Below are positions 8,772 through 14,852 of a DNA stretch of 14,852 nucleotides, in pieces. Each line of letters opens with the position of its first letter. The stretch's first letter is position 1. This stretch comes from Phenylobacterium aquaticum (lineage in GTDB: Bacteria > Pseudomonadota > Alphaproteobacteria > Caulobacterales > Caulobacteraceae), in contig NZ_CANCLE010000100.1 of the NCBI RefSeq assembly GCF_947378715.1, positions 1-14,852 on the forward strand, read 5' to 3'. The notes beneath the pieces are model-generated. The model was not told the origin of the DNA, ran no database searches, and saw only the letters and a program-made list of their open reading frames with translations. A program made the translations under genes and the position numbers.

Positions 8772-9970
8772 TAGGCGTTCCCCCGCACGGCCTTGACGAT
8801 CTTTTCCGCGCCGTCCGACAGATCGTTCGCGGCGATCACGTTCAGGCCGGAATTGTTGATGATATCCTTGCCCTGCTGGGCGTTCGTGCCTTCCAGGCGG
8901 ACGACGAGCGGAACGACAAGCCCCGTCTCCTTCACCGCCTCGACCACGCCCTGGGCCAGGATGTCGCAGCGGGCGATGCCGCCGAAGATGTTGACCAGGA
9001 TCCCCTTCACATTGGGGTCGGCCATGATGATCTTGAACGCTGCGGTCACCTTCTCGCGGGTGGCGCCGCCACCCACGTCGAGGAAGTTGGCCGGCTCGGC
9101 GCCATAGAGCTTGATGATGTCCATGGTCGCCATGGCCAGGCCCGCGCCATTGACCATGCAGCCGATTTCACCGTCCAGGGCGATATAGGAGAGCTCGTAC
9201 TTGGAGGCCTCGATCTCCTTGGGGTCCTCCTCGCTCTCATCGCGCAGGGCGACGATCTCGGGGTGGCGATAGAGCGCGTTGGAATCGAAGCTGACCTTGG
9301 CGTCCAGGACGCGCAGGTGGTCATCCGCCGTGACGATCAGCGGATTGATCTCCAGCATGGCCATGTCCTTGGCCATGAACGCCGCATAGAGCTGGCCCAG
9401 CAGGACCCCGGCTTCCTTGGCCAGACCGCCGGTCAGGCCCAGCGACTTGGCCAGGCGACGACCATGTTCCGGCCAGACGCCGGTGACGGGATCGATGGAG
9501 AAGGTGTGGATCTTCTCGGGCGTGGAGTGGGCCACGTCCTCGATGTCCATGCCGCCCTCGGTGGAGGCCACGACCGAGACCCGGCTCGTTTCGCGGTCGA
9601 CCAGCAGCGACAGGTAGAATTCCTTGGCGATCGCCGCGCCCTCTTCGATGTAGAGGCGGTTGACCTGCTTGCCCTTCGGACCGGTCTGGTGCGTCACCAG
9701 GACGCGGCCCAGCATCTCGGCGGCGTTGGACTTGACGTCCTCGACCGACTTGACCACCCGCACGCCGCCCTTGGCGTCGGGGCCCAGGCCCTCGAACTTG
9801 CCCTTGCCGCGCCCACCGGCGTGGATCTGGGATTTCACGACGAAGACGGGACCGCCGAGTTTGGTCGCCGCCTCGGCGGCCTCATCGGCGGTGTAGGCGG
9901 CGTAGCCGCGCGGGACCGCGACGCCGAACTCGGAGAGGACGGCCTTGGCTTGATGCTCGTGGATGTTCAT
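8771..9970 (-). CDS. sucC: succinyl-CoA synthetase beta subunit
   Basis: Nucleotide-binding and succinate-binding subunit of succinyl-CoA synthetase. The 399 residues start with the family signature MNIHEHQAKAVL. They have an ATP-grasp fold: KSQIHAGGRGKGK at 46-58 for nucleotide binding, EINPL at 207-211 for Mg2+ binding, GCMVNGAGLAM at 270-280, NIFGGIARCD at 327-336, and RLEGTN at 358-363, which contributes to the active site with SucD. Whether it prefers ADP or GDP cannot be decided here; the bacterial type is usually ADP-forming. It is the first gene of the sucCDAB run. A good promoter and a foldable leader of roughly 45-50 bases lie before it. The ribosome binding site is weak (GGCGA close to the ATG). 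Confidence 0.98.
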   Translation of the reverse strand: MNIHEHQAKAVLSEFGVAVPRGYAAYTADEAAEAATKLGGPVFVVKSQIHAGGRGKGKFEGLGPDAKGGVRVVKSVEDVKSNAAEMLGRVLVTHQTGPKGKQVNRLYIEEGAAIAKEFYLSLLVDRETSRVSVVASTEGGMDIEDVAHSTPEKIHTFSIDPVTGVWPEHGRRLAKSLGLTGGLAKEAGVLLGQLYAAFMAKDMAMLEINPLIVTADDHLRVLDAKVSFDSNALYRHPEIVALRDESEEDPKEIEASKYELSYIALDGEIGCMVNGAGLAMATMDIIKLYGAEPANFLDVGGGATREKVTAAFKIIMADPNVKGILVNIFGGIARCDILAQGVVEAVKETGLVVPLVVRLEGTNAQQGKDIINNSGLNVIAANDLSDGAEKIVKAVRGNA

Positions 9971-9973
9971 GAG

Positions 9974-10014
9974 TCGCCGAAAAGCGTGGGTTCGAGGGTT
10001 CGCCGGAACGGCGA
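9974..10014 (-). promoter_or_regulatory. sucC leader with two alternative hairpins
   Basis: On the minus strand the leader holds TCGCCG (10014-10009), then CGGCGA (10005-10000) after three bases, then a second identical CGGCGA (9979-9974) that ends three bases before the sucC ATG. The first TCGCCG can pair with either copy: a tight 6-bp hairpin leaves the start region free, while the long-range pairing covers the weak ribosome binding region. The base repeats are seen; a regulatory switch is inference. Confidence 0.35.
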
Positions 10015-10023
10015 GTGGGCGGG

Positions 10024-10052
10024 TTTATAGGCGCCCCGTCGCAAGGTGGCAA
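10024..10052 (-). promoter_or_regulatory. candidate promoter of sucCDAB
   Basis: On the minus strand, TTGCCA (10052-10047), a 17-base spacer and TATAAA (10029-10024) match the sigma-70 pattern at five of six positions each. The -10 context CTATAAAC also resembles the Caulobacter form CTANAWC. The expected start of transcription is near 10017, giving a leader of about 47 bases to the sucC ATG. It is the only strong promoter-like pair in the 142 bases before sucC. Confidence 0.6.
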
Positions 10053-10093
10053 CCTGCGTCGCGGCGTCACGTAACGGTAGGCGGAAAACGATA

Positions 10094-10105
10094 GACACCG
10101 GTGTC
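10094..10105. promoter_or_regulatory. 12-bp perfect palindrome upstream of sucC
   Basis: GACACCGGTGTC is a perfect 12-bp palindrome in the gap between the polysaccharide enzyme and sucC, about 42 bases upstream of the sucC -35 box. Read on the minus strand its left half is part of TTGACA, a consensus -35 hexamer without a convincing -10 at 17 bases. It could be a dimeric regulator's site for the suc operon. Alternatively it is a weak 4-bp hairpin followed by TTTT ending the upstream gene. It is too short to name a regulator. Confidence 0.35.
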
Positions 10106-10112
10106 AAGGCGC

Positions 10113-13100
10113 TCATCCCAGATGTTTGGTGGCGACGCTGCCGCGCCGTTCCAGCCGGCCCCAGCCGACCCGGGCGCCCTGGATGGCCGAGGCGATCGAC
10201 TTCATCACCACATAATACATCAGCTGGCGGTAGCCGAACCTCTGGGCCGGCAGCCAGGCCAGGTCGCTCCAGGGGGCCTTGCGTTCCAGGGCCATGCCCA
10301 GGGCGCCGGCCGAAAGGTCCAGGAAGATGAAGGCCGCCCAGTAGAACAGCGGCCGCAGCACGTCGTCGGAGGACCACTCCACCGGGTGCGAGATCATGCC
10401 ATAGACCGAGGTGATGGTGCTCCACACCACCGCCAGGTCGACCAGGGGCGCGACGGCGGTGAGCAGGATCTGGAACAGCCAGATCTGCGGCAGGGCGACG
10501 AAGCCCAGGATCGGATGCTTGGGGTTGAACATCCCGGCCCGATGCTTCCATAGGCACTGGAGCGTACCGAACGACCAGCGATAGCGCTGCTTCAAGAGGC
10601 CGGCGACGGTGTCCGGCGCCTCGGTATAGGCCCTGGCCTCCGGATCGAACTCCACCCGCCACCCGGCCCGCTGCACGGCGAGTGTCAGGTCCTGGTCCTC
10701 GGCCAGGGTGTCGGCGGGATAGCCGCCGAGCTCAGCCAGGGCCGACTTGCGCCAGGCCCCGACCGCGCCGGGCACCACCGTCACCGCCCCGAGGGCGGCC
10801 AGGGCGCGGCGCTCGAGGTTCTGGGCGGTGATATATTCCAACGCCTGCCAGCGGGTGACCAGATTGACCCGGTTGCCGACCAGGGCGTTGCCGGCCACGG
10901 CGCCCACCCGGGCGTCGTCGAACCAGCGGGCCAGCTTGGCGATGGTGTCCTTGGGGAACAGGGTGTCGGCGTCGAGCGCCACGATGATCTCGCCCCTGGC
11001 CTCGACCAGGCCCCGGTTGAGCGCCCGGGCCTTGCCGCCGTTCTCAAAGGTCATCAGCTTGACCCGGGGCTCGTCGCCATAGGCGTCGCGGACCACCTGG
11101 GACGTGGCGTCCTTGGAGCCGTCGTCGAGGACGATGACCTCCAGCCGGGCCCAGCGCGAGGCCAGGATCCGGGCGATGGAGGAGGCGATCACCTTCTCCT
11201 CGTTGAAGCAGGGGATCAGCACGCTGACCATCGGCCCCTCTTCGGGGAAGGCCAGAGGCGGGGTCCGCCCGTCGATCCGCGCCCGGTGCACCAGGGCCAG
11301 GATCGCCAGCATGGCCAGCCGCAGGACGCCCAGGATGATGGCGGTCAGGAACAGGGCCCGCAGCGCCAGCTCGAAATAGTGGAACAGGCCAAAGCCCATC
11401 CGGTCGAGGAACAGCTCGAAGCCGTCGCGGGTCGCCTTGGGCAGGGCGGCCTCGCGGCTCATCCCGGCCAATTGGTCGACGCTGACCAGGGTGTAGCCAT
11501 GGGCGCGCAAGGCGTCGATCAGCAGCGGCAGGGCCTGGACCGTGCGGCTGCGGTCGCCGCCGGAATCGTGCAGCAGCAGGATCTGGCCCTCGCGCGGCCC
11601 GGTGTCGGACAATCGGTCCAGGGCGCGCTGGACGATCAGGCTGGCGTCCGGCTTCTTCCAGTCGTCAGGGTCGATGCGCAGGCCGACGGTCAGATAACCC
11701 AGCTTCTGGGCGGTCAGCAGCGGGGCGACTTCGCGCGGGGTCGACGGCTCGGCGTCGCCGAAATAGGGCGGCCGGAACAGGCGCATGGAGCGCCCGGTGA
11801 TGGTCTCGAACAGCCGCTGGGTGGCGTTGAGCTCGATCTCGGTCTGGGCGACCGGGGTCTCGCCTATATTGGGGTGGGTCCAGGTGTGGCCGCCGACCAT
11901 CTGGCCCTCGCGCACCTCGCGGGCCACCAGGTCCGGGAACCGGGCCATGTTCTCGCCGATCACGAAGAAGGTGGCCTTGGCCTGCTTGGCCTTGAGGATG
12001 TCGAGGATCTTCGGCGTCCAGCGGCTGTCGGGGCCGTCGTCGAAGGTGATCGCCACCTTGCCCGGATGGAAGCCATAGCGCTGGATCACATAGGAGGTCG
12101 GCAGCACGTCATAGGTCTCGGCCGAGATCAGGCCGGTGGCCTTGTCGGTGGTCAGCGTCCGGTGGCCGGCGGTCGGCTCGGCGGTGACCTTGAGCACCTC
12201 GCCATTGCCGTCGAAGTTCACATCCTGGCCCGGCGTCACCGCCTCGAGCCCGGCGGCGCTGACCTGGCCATAGGCGTGGGGCAGCACGCTCCAGACCCCC
12301 GGATCCTCCGAGCCCAGCCGCCACAGGCCATAGCCCAGGGGGCGAAGCGGATCGCTGACCTTGATCTGGTTGAAGACCGAGGGCGCGTCGAGGAACCAGA
12401 CCGCATGGTCGCGGCCGGTCTCGTCCTGATAGCCATAGGTGGCGTTGAGCGAACCCTGGTCCATGGCGACCGCCGCCCCGGAATCATGGGCGTTCTGGGT
12501 CGCCTCGTTGAAGGTCACCACCCCGGCGCCGGTCGCGTGGAACTTGCTCTTCAGGGCCCAGTCATAGCCGTAGGAGCCCAGGGCCACGATGGTCCGGCCC
12601 GGATCGAGCTGGGACATGGCCTGGGAGACCTGGCTCTGGAACCAGCCCTGGGAGGCCGGCGGCCCGGGATCGCCGGTGGTGAAGTGCTCGTCATAGGCCA
12701 TCAGCACGATGACGTCGGCGGACTGCTGCAGCTTGGCCAGCGGCCAGCTGGGGTCGTCGACCGGCGCCGTCAGCCAGACGTCGCGCTCGATGGTGTTCAT
12801 CGCCTTGTCCATCTGGGACAGGAAGGCGGGATAGGCGGCCGCGCCCCGGGGCGACAGGTTTTCCAGGTCGAAGATATAGCCGGCATAGCCCTTGGCCTTG
12901 GCCAGGTCCGTCAGGGTGGCGACCAGCTTGGCCCGGGCCTTGGGATTGAGAATCAGGGCGTCGGCCTCGGGGCCGTTCCAGGCCGCGTCGCGGGCGTTGA
13001 ACACCACCGGCATCACCGCCGGCCGGTGCTTGGCGCCGGCCAGTATGGCGTCGGCGCGGGGGTCGGCGGTGACCTCGACCGAACCGTCCGGCCCGGCCAG

Positions 13101-13490
13101 GGAAATCCACTGCGGGGCGACCACGTCGAGGGCGTCGACATTGCGGGCCAGGGATTCCCGCGACTGCTCATCCCACGACACATAGAAGCCGACGGTCAGC
13201 GGCTTAGCCGGGGTCGGCGTCGGGACCTGGGCGTTGTGGCTGCGCAGGCCATGGGGTCGGGGCGTCTTGGTCCAGTCGAGCTTGCCGCGCAGCCGATGCG
13301 CCGTCTCGACGTGCAGGGCCCGCAGCACCCGGGGGTCGGTGAGCTTGAGGTCCGGCAGCCGTGGCGCGAAGGCCAGGGTGGCGAAGAACGCCGCGATCAG
13401 GGCCGCCGCCAGGGCGATCATCAGCCCGCCGATCAGGCCCGCGCGCTTGGCGCGGCGACCGCTCGGGTCGTGAAAAATATAGTCGGCCAT
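10113..13490 (-). CDS. GH18-like hydrolase / NodB deacetylase / GT2 synthase fusion, membrane protein
   Basis: A single 1125-residue chain (from ATG 13490) with three enzyme domains. A TM helix at about 17-42 is followed by a GH18/YaaH-like domain at about 98-404: DLE with Asp208 and Glu210 at the catalytic DxxDxE site (the first Asp is replaced), MAYDEHFTTGDPGP near 264-277, and LGSYGYDW near 304-311. The NodB deacetylase domain spans about 478-675: TFDDGPD 482-488, metal pair His535/His539 in HTWTH, RPPYF 573-577, DDW 609-611, LHDSGG 640-645. A TM segment is at about 705-734. The GT2 domain from about 753 has DDGS 789-792, DAD 840-842, ED 931-932 and QRYRW 968-972, the processive beta-glycan synthase signature, then C-terminal TM helices. 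Predicted role: synthesis of an N-acetylglucosamine-type polymer with periplasmic deacetylation and trimming. GGAA five bases before the ATG supports this start over one 45 bases upstream at 13535. The polymer is inferred. Confidence 0.9.
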   Translation of the reverse strand: MADYIFHDPSGRRAKRAGLIGGLMIALAAALIAAFFATLAFAPRLPDLKLTDPRVLRALHVETAHRLRGKLDWTKTPRPHGLRSHNAQVPTPTPAKPLTVGFYVSWDEQSRESLARNVDALDVVAPQWISLAGPDGSVEVTADPRADAILAGAKHRPAVMPVVFNARDAAWNGPEADALILNPKARAKLVATLTDLAKAKGYAGYIFDLENLSPRGAAAYPAFLSQMDKAMNTIERDVWLTAPVDDPSWPLAKLQQSADVIVLMAYDEHFTTGDPGPPASQGWFQSQVSQAMSQLDPGRTIVALGSYGYDWALKSKFHATGAGVVTFNEATQNAHDSGAAVAMDQGSLNATYGYQDETGRDHAVWFLDAPSVFNQIKVSDPLRPLGYGLWRLGSEDPGVWSVLPHAYGQVSAAGLEAVTPGQDVNFDGNGEVLKVTAEPTAGHRTLTTDKATGLISAETYDVLPTSYVIQRYGFHPGKVAITFDDGPDSRWTPKILDILKAKQAKATFFVIGENMARFPDLVAREVREGQMVGGHTWTHPNIGETPVAQTEIELNATQRLFETITGRSMRLFRPPYFGDAEPSTPREVAPLLTAQKLGYLTVGLRIDPDDWKKPDASLIVQRALDRLSDTGPREGQILLLHDSGGDRSRTVQALPLLIDALRAHGYTLVSVDQLAGMSREAALPKATRDGFELFLDRMGFGLFHYFELALRALFLTAIILGVLRLAMLAILALVHRARIDGRTPPLAFPEEGPMVSVLIPCFNEEKVIASSIARILASRWARLEVIVLDDGSKDATSQVVRDAYGDEPRVKLMTFENGGKARALNRGLVEARGEIIVALDADTLFPKDTIAKLARWFDDARVGAVAGNALVGNRVNLVTRWQALEYITAQNLERRALAALGAVTVVPGAVGAWRKSALAELGGYPADTLAEDQDLTLAVQRAGWRVEFDPEARAYTEAPDTVAGLLKQRYRWSFGTLQCLWKHRAGMFNPKHPILGFVALPQIWLFQILLTAVAPLVDLAVVWSTITSVYGMISHPVEWSSDDVLRPLFYWAAFIFLDLSAGALGMALERKAPWSDLAWLPAQRFGYRQLMYYVVMKSIASAIQGARVGWGRLERRGSVATKHLG

Positions 13491-13518
13491 TCGGATTCCG
13501 CACCCAGCTTGGCGTGGG

Positions 13519-13526
13519 CTTATAGC
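13519..13526 (-). promoter_or_regulatory. candidate -10 element for the polysaccharide enzyme
   Basis: GCTATAAG on the minus strand (13526-13519) matches seven of eight positions of the Caulobacter-type -10 GCTANAWC and contains TATAAG. It lies 28 bases upstream of the preferred ATG at 13490. The region upstream has only a poor -35 (TTCGGCC, nine bases away). This position also argues against a translation start at 13535, which would lie upstream of the promoter. Confidence 0.38.
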
Positions 13527-13602
13527 GGAGATCATGGCCGAACCGCGACATCGTTCCTAGGGGCGTCGGATGTCGCCGCGACCGGGGCCTCCAGGCTGCC
13601 GC

Positions 13603-14151
13603 CTAGCCCATGAACAGGGTCCACATGACCCGGCCGGGAATGAAGGCGATGAAGGCGTTCAGCGCGAAGCCGCCATAGAACAGGCCCATCATGGTGCGGC
13701 GATGTTGTGCGACCTTGTGACGCCGGGCGGCCAGCACGGCCACCGGCAGGATGATCAAGGTCCAGCCGGTCAAGAGGTGCAGCAGGGACCAGTGACCATG
13801 GTTCAGGCTGGTGATGAACAAGGACGATCCCGCGACCAGGCTGACCAGGCCGACCCACAGCCAGCCGGCCGTGCGGTGGAAGGTCCTGCCCTTGCGCAGG
13901 GTCATCAGGGCCGCGCCGACCGCGATGGCGCTGACCGCGCCCAGGATATGCAGCTTGATGGCCAGGGGCAGGCGGGCGAACAGGGCCAGGTCAGGCCCGT
14001 GCGGATGGGCCTGGGCGGCCGCCTGCAGGACCTGACGCCAGACCGGCGCCAACACGATCAGCAGAATCGCGGCGATCGCCAGCCAGATCCAGGGCCGGAA
14101 GCGCGACAGGACGCTGGCGGGGGCGGCGGGCGTTTGCGAAACGGACGACAT
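13603..14151 (-). CDS. DUF2306-like multi-spanning membrane protein, function unknown
   Basis: Small integral membrane protein of 182 residues with about five hydrophobic segments, near 20-36, 62-84, 95-115, 120-141 and 155-175. The pattern KLHILGAVSAIAVGA (66-80), TFHRTAGWLWVG (90-101), LLHLLTGW (123-130) and RRTMMGLFYGGFALNAF (151-167) fits the DUF2306 family of uncharacterised predicted membrane proteins. Conserved His68, His92 and His125 lie at or near membrane ends and might bind metal or haem, but that is speculation. GGAG seven bases before the ATG supports the start. It is divergent from the LytTR-type regulator, with 108 bases between them, and upstream of the polysaccharide enzyme in the same direction with a 112-base gap. 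No function can be given from sequence alone. Confidence 0.72.
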   Translation of the reverse strand: MSSVSQTPAAPASVLSRFRPWIWLAIAAILLIVLAPVWRQVLQAAAQAHPHGPDLALFARLPLAIKLHILGAVSAIAVGAALMTLRKGRTFHRTAGWLWVGLVSLVAGSSLFITSLNHGHWSLLHLLTGWTLIILPVAVLAARRHKVAQHRRTMMGLFYGGFALNAFIAFIPGRVMWTLFMG

Positions 14152-14259
14152 CCGGTATCTCCATGTGGACGGGGGCTCGGATGTTCAGCCCGGATGGCCC
14201 CCGGGGTTCGCCCTCTGTCTGGAGACCGGCTTCTCGATGCGCAAAGGCCGATACGCCGG

Positions 14260-14852
14260 ATGACATCGCCGCTACGCCAGATGCTGAGTGACGCCGCTCA
14301 CGCTTCGTCGACGGACCCCATCACCTGGGCGGTGGTCGGCCGCACCCTGATCGGGTCCAGCATGGTCGGCGGCTTCCTGGCCTTCGTGGGCGCCTTCGGA
14401 ACCATGGGCGCGCCCCTGGTCCTGCGACTGGTCTATACCCTGCCCCTGGCCTGGATCGGCTCCATCCTGGGCCTGATCTGCTTTCGCGGCACGGTCCGGC
14501 TGCTGCCGGGCCTGAACAGCCGCCGGTGGCTGCAGGGGATGGTCTCGGCGACCCTGATGACCCCGTTCATGGGGCTGTTCGCCTGGGGCTCGACCTATCT
14601 GATCCCCCATCATGGCGATCCGATGAAGAGCATCCCCGCCTATATCGCGGTGACCTTCGTGTGCTGCCAGGCCTTCACCGCCCTGGCGGTCGGCATGAAC
14701 CGCCACGCCTATCTGATGAGCCAGACCGGCGCCCGGGCGGCCGGCGACCCCGCCCCGATCAAGTTCCTGGAGCGCCTGCCGGTCAAGCTGCGCGGGGCCG
14801 AGATCTGGGCGGTGGAGGCCGAGGACCACTATCTGCGGCTCCATACCTCCAA
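14260..14852 (+). CDS. membrane-anchored LytTR-type transcription regulator, 5' part
   Basis: The frame is open from ATG 14260 to the window edge (197 codons) on the plus strand, the only plus-strand gene here. The N-terminal 150 residues carry four hydrophobic segments, at about 30-50, 53-74, 93-113 and 126-146. After a short linker, FLERLPVKLRGAEIWAVEAE followed by DHYLRLHTS matches the start of a LytTR DNA-binding domain (strands preceding the DNA-contacting loops); the rest is outside the window. It is therefore probably a membrane-bound regulator that senses at or in the membrane and binds DNA near it. The start is uncertain: AAAGG at 14243-14247 is rather far (12 bases), and a second ATG in frame lies at 14281. 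The divergent DUF2306-like gene is a natural candidate target or partner, but no LytTR direct repeats were recognised between them. Confidence 0.75.
   Translation, partial: MTSPLRQMLSDAAHASSTDPITWAVVGRTLIGSSMVGGFLAFVGAFGTMGAPLVLRLVYTLPLAWIGSILGLICFRGTVRLLPGLNSRRWLQGMVSATLMTPFMGLFAWGSTYLIPHHGDPMKSIPAYIAVTFVCCQAFTALAVGMNRHAYLMSQTGARAAGDPAPIKFLERLPVKLRGAEIWAVEAEDHYLRLHTS

Noticed and set aside
13491..13535. Earlier ATG at 13535 adding 15 residues to the polysaccharide enzyme.
   Set aside because: The added residues precede MADYIFHDPSG without typical features, and the ATG has no good ribosome binding site. A -10-like box GCTATAAG lies downstream of it, while GGAA is well placed before 13490.
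11286..13613. Plus-strand open frame of 775 codons opposite the polysaccharide enzyme.
   Set aside because: The opposite strand encodes a protein with clear GH18, NodB and GT2 motifs; this translation has none and shows the same Gly/Gln/His-rich bias as other antisense frames.
14171..14202. GGGGGC/GCCCCC inverted repeat in the divergent gap before the LytTR-type gene.
   Set aside because: Only six G/C pairs around a 20-base loop in very GC-rich DNA; no T tract or LytTR-type direct repeats, so chance is an adequate explanation.
14272..14844. Minus-strand open frame of 190 codons at the right edge.
   Set aside because: It lies opposite the LytTR-type regulator frame, which has TM helices and the LytTR start; this frame is hydrophilic Gln/Gly/Arg/His-rich without family similarity.

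Overview
The window is high-GC (roughly two thirds G+C) bacterial chromosome that reads as an alphaproteobacterium, most likely of the Caulobacter/Phenylobacterium group. The grounds are the gene order sucC-sucD-sucA-sucB-lpd, the strong third-position G+C bias, long spurious open frames on antisense strands, a membrane LytTR regulator of a type I associate with this group, and -10-like boxes close to the Caulobacter form GCTANAWC. The genus assignment is inference. Except for the last gene, everything is read on the minus strand, so transcription runs from high to low coordinates.

Layout in transcription order. At the right edge a membrane LytTR-type regulator starts on the plus strand (14260 to the end, cut by the window) and diverges from a small DUF2306-like membrane protein (14151-13603). 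Next is a 1125-residue membrane enzyme (13490-10113) that joins a GH18/YaaH-like glycoside hydrolase, a NodB polysaccharide deacetylase and a processive GT2 glycosyltransferase in one chain. The core follows: sucC, sucD (succinyl-CoA synthetase beta and alpha), sucA and sucB (2-oxoglutarate dehydrogenase E1 and E2), a vapB-vapC toxin-antitoxin pair, and lpdA (E3). After lpdA come two overlapping hairpins, one shaped like an intrinsic terminator, then an HSL-family alpha/beta hydrolase (1156-251) and, translationally overlapping it, a GNAT acetyltransferase cut by the left edge.

How the genes work together. SucA, SucB and LpdA form the 2-oxoglutarate dehydrogenase complex, and SucCD converts its succinyl-CoA to succinate with nucleotide triphosphate formation: two consecutive TCA steps. 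A good promoter (TTGCCA-17-TATAAA) lies before sucC, with a leader that can fold in two ways. The vapBC pair sits between E2 and E3 with its own promoter and a perfect 13-bp inverted-repeat operator covering both the -10 box and the vapB ribosome binding site.

The most unusual gene product is the three-domain polysaccharide enzyme. Its predicted topology puts the hydrolase and deacetylase in the periplasm and the synthase active site in the cytosol, so one chain could make, deacetylate and trim a polymer. The most unusual arrangement is the self-regulated vapBC module inside an otherwise standard TCA operon. No RNA genes, CRISPR arrays, insertion sequences or attachment sites were seen, and no stretch over 300 bases lacks a gene.
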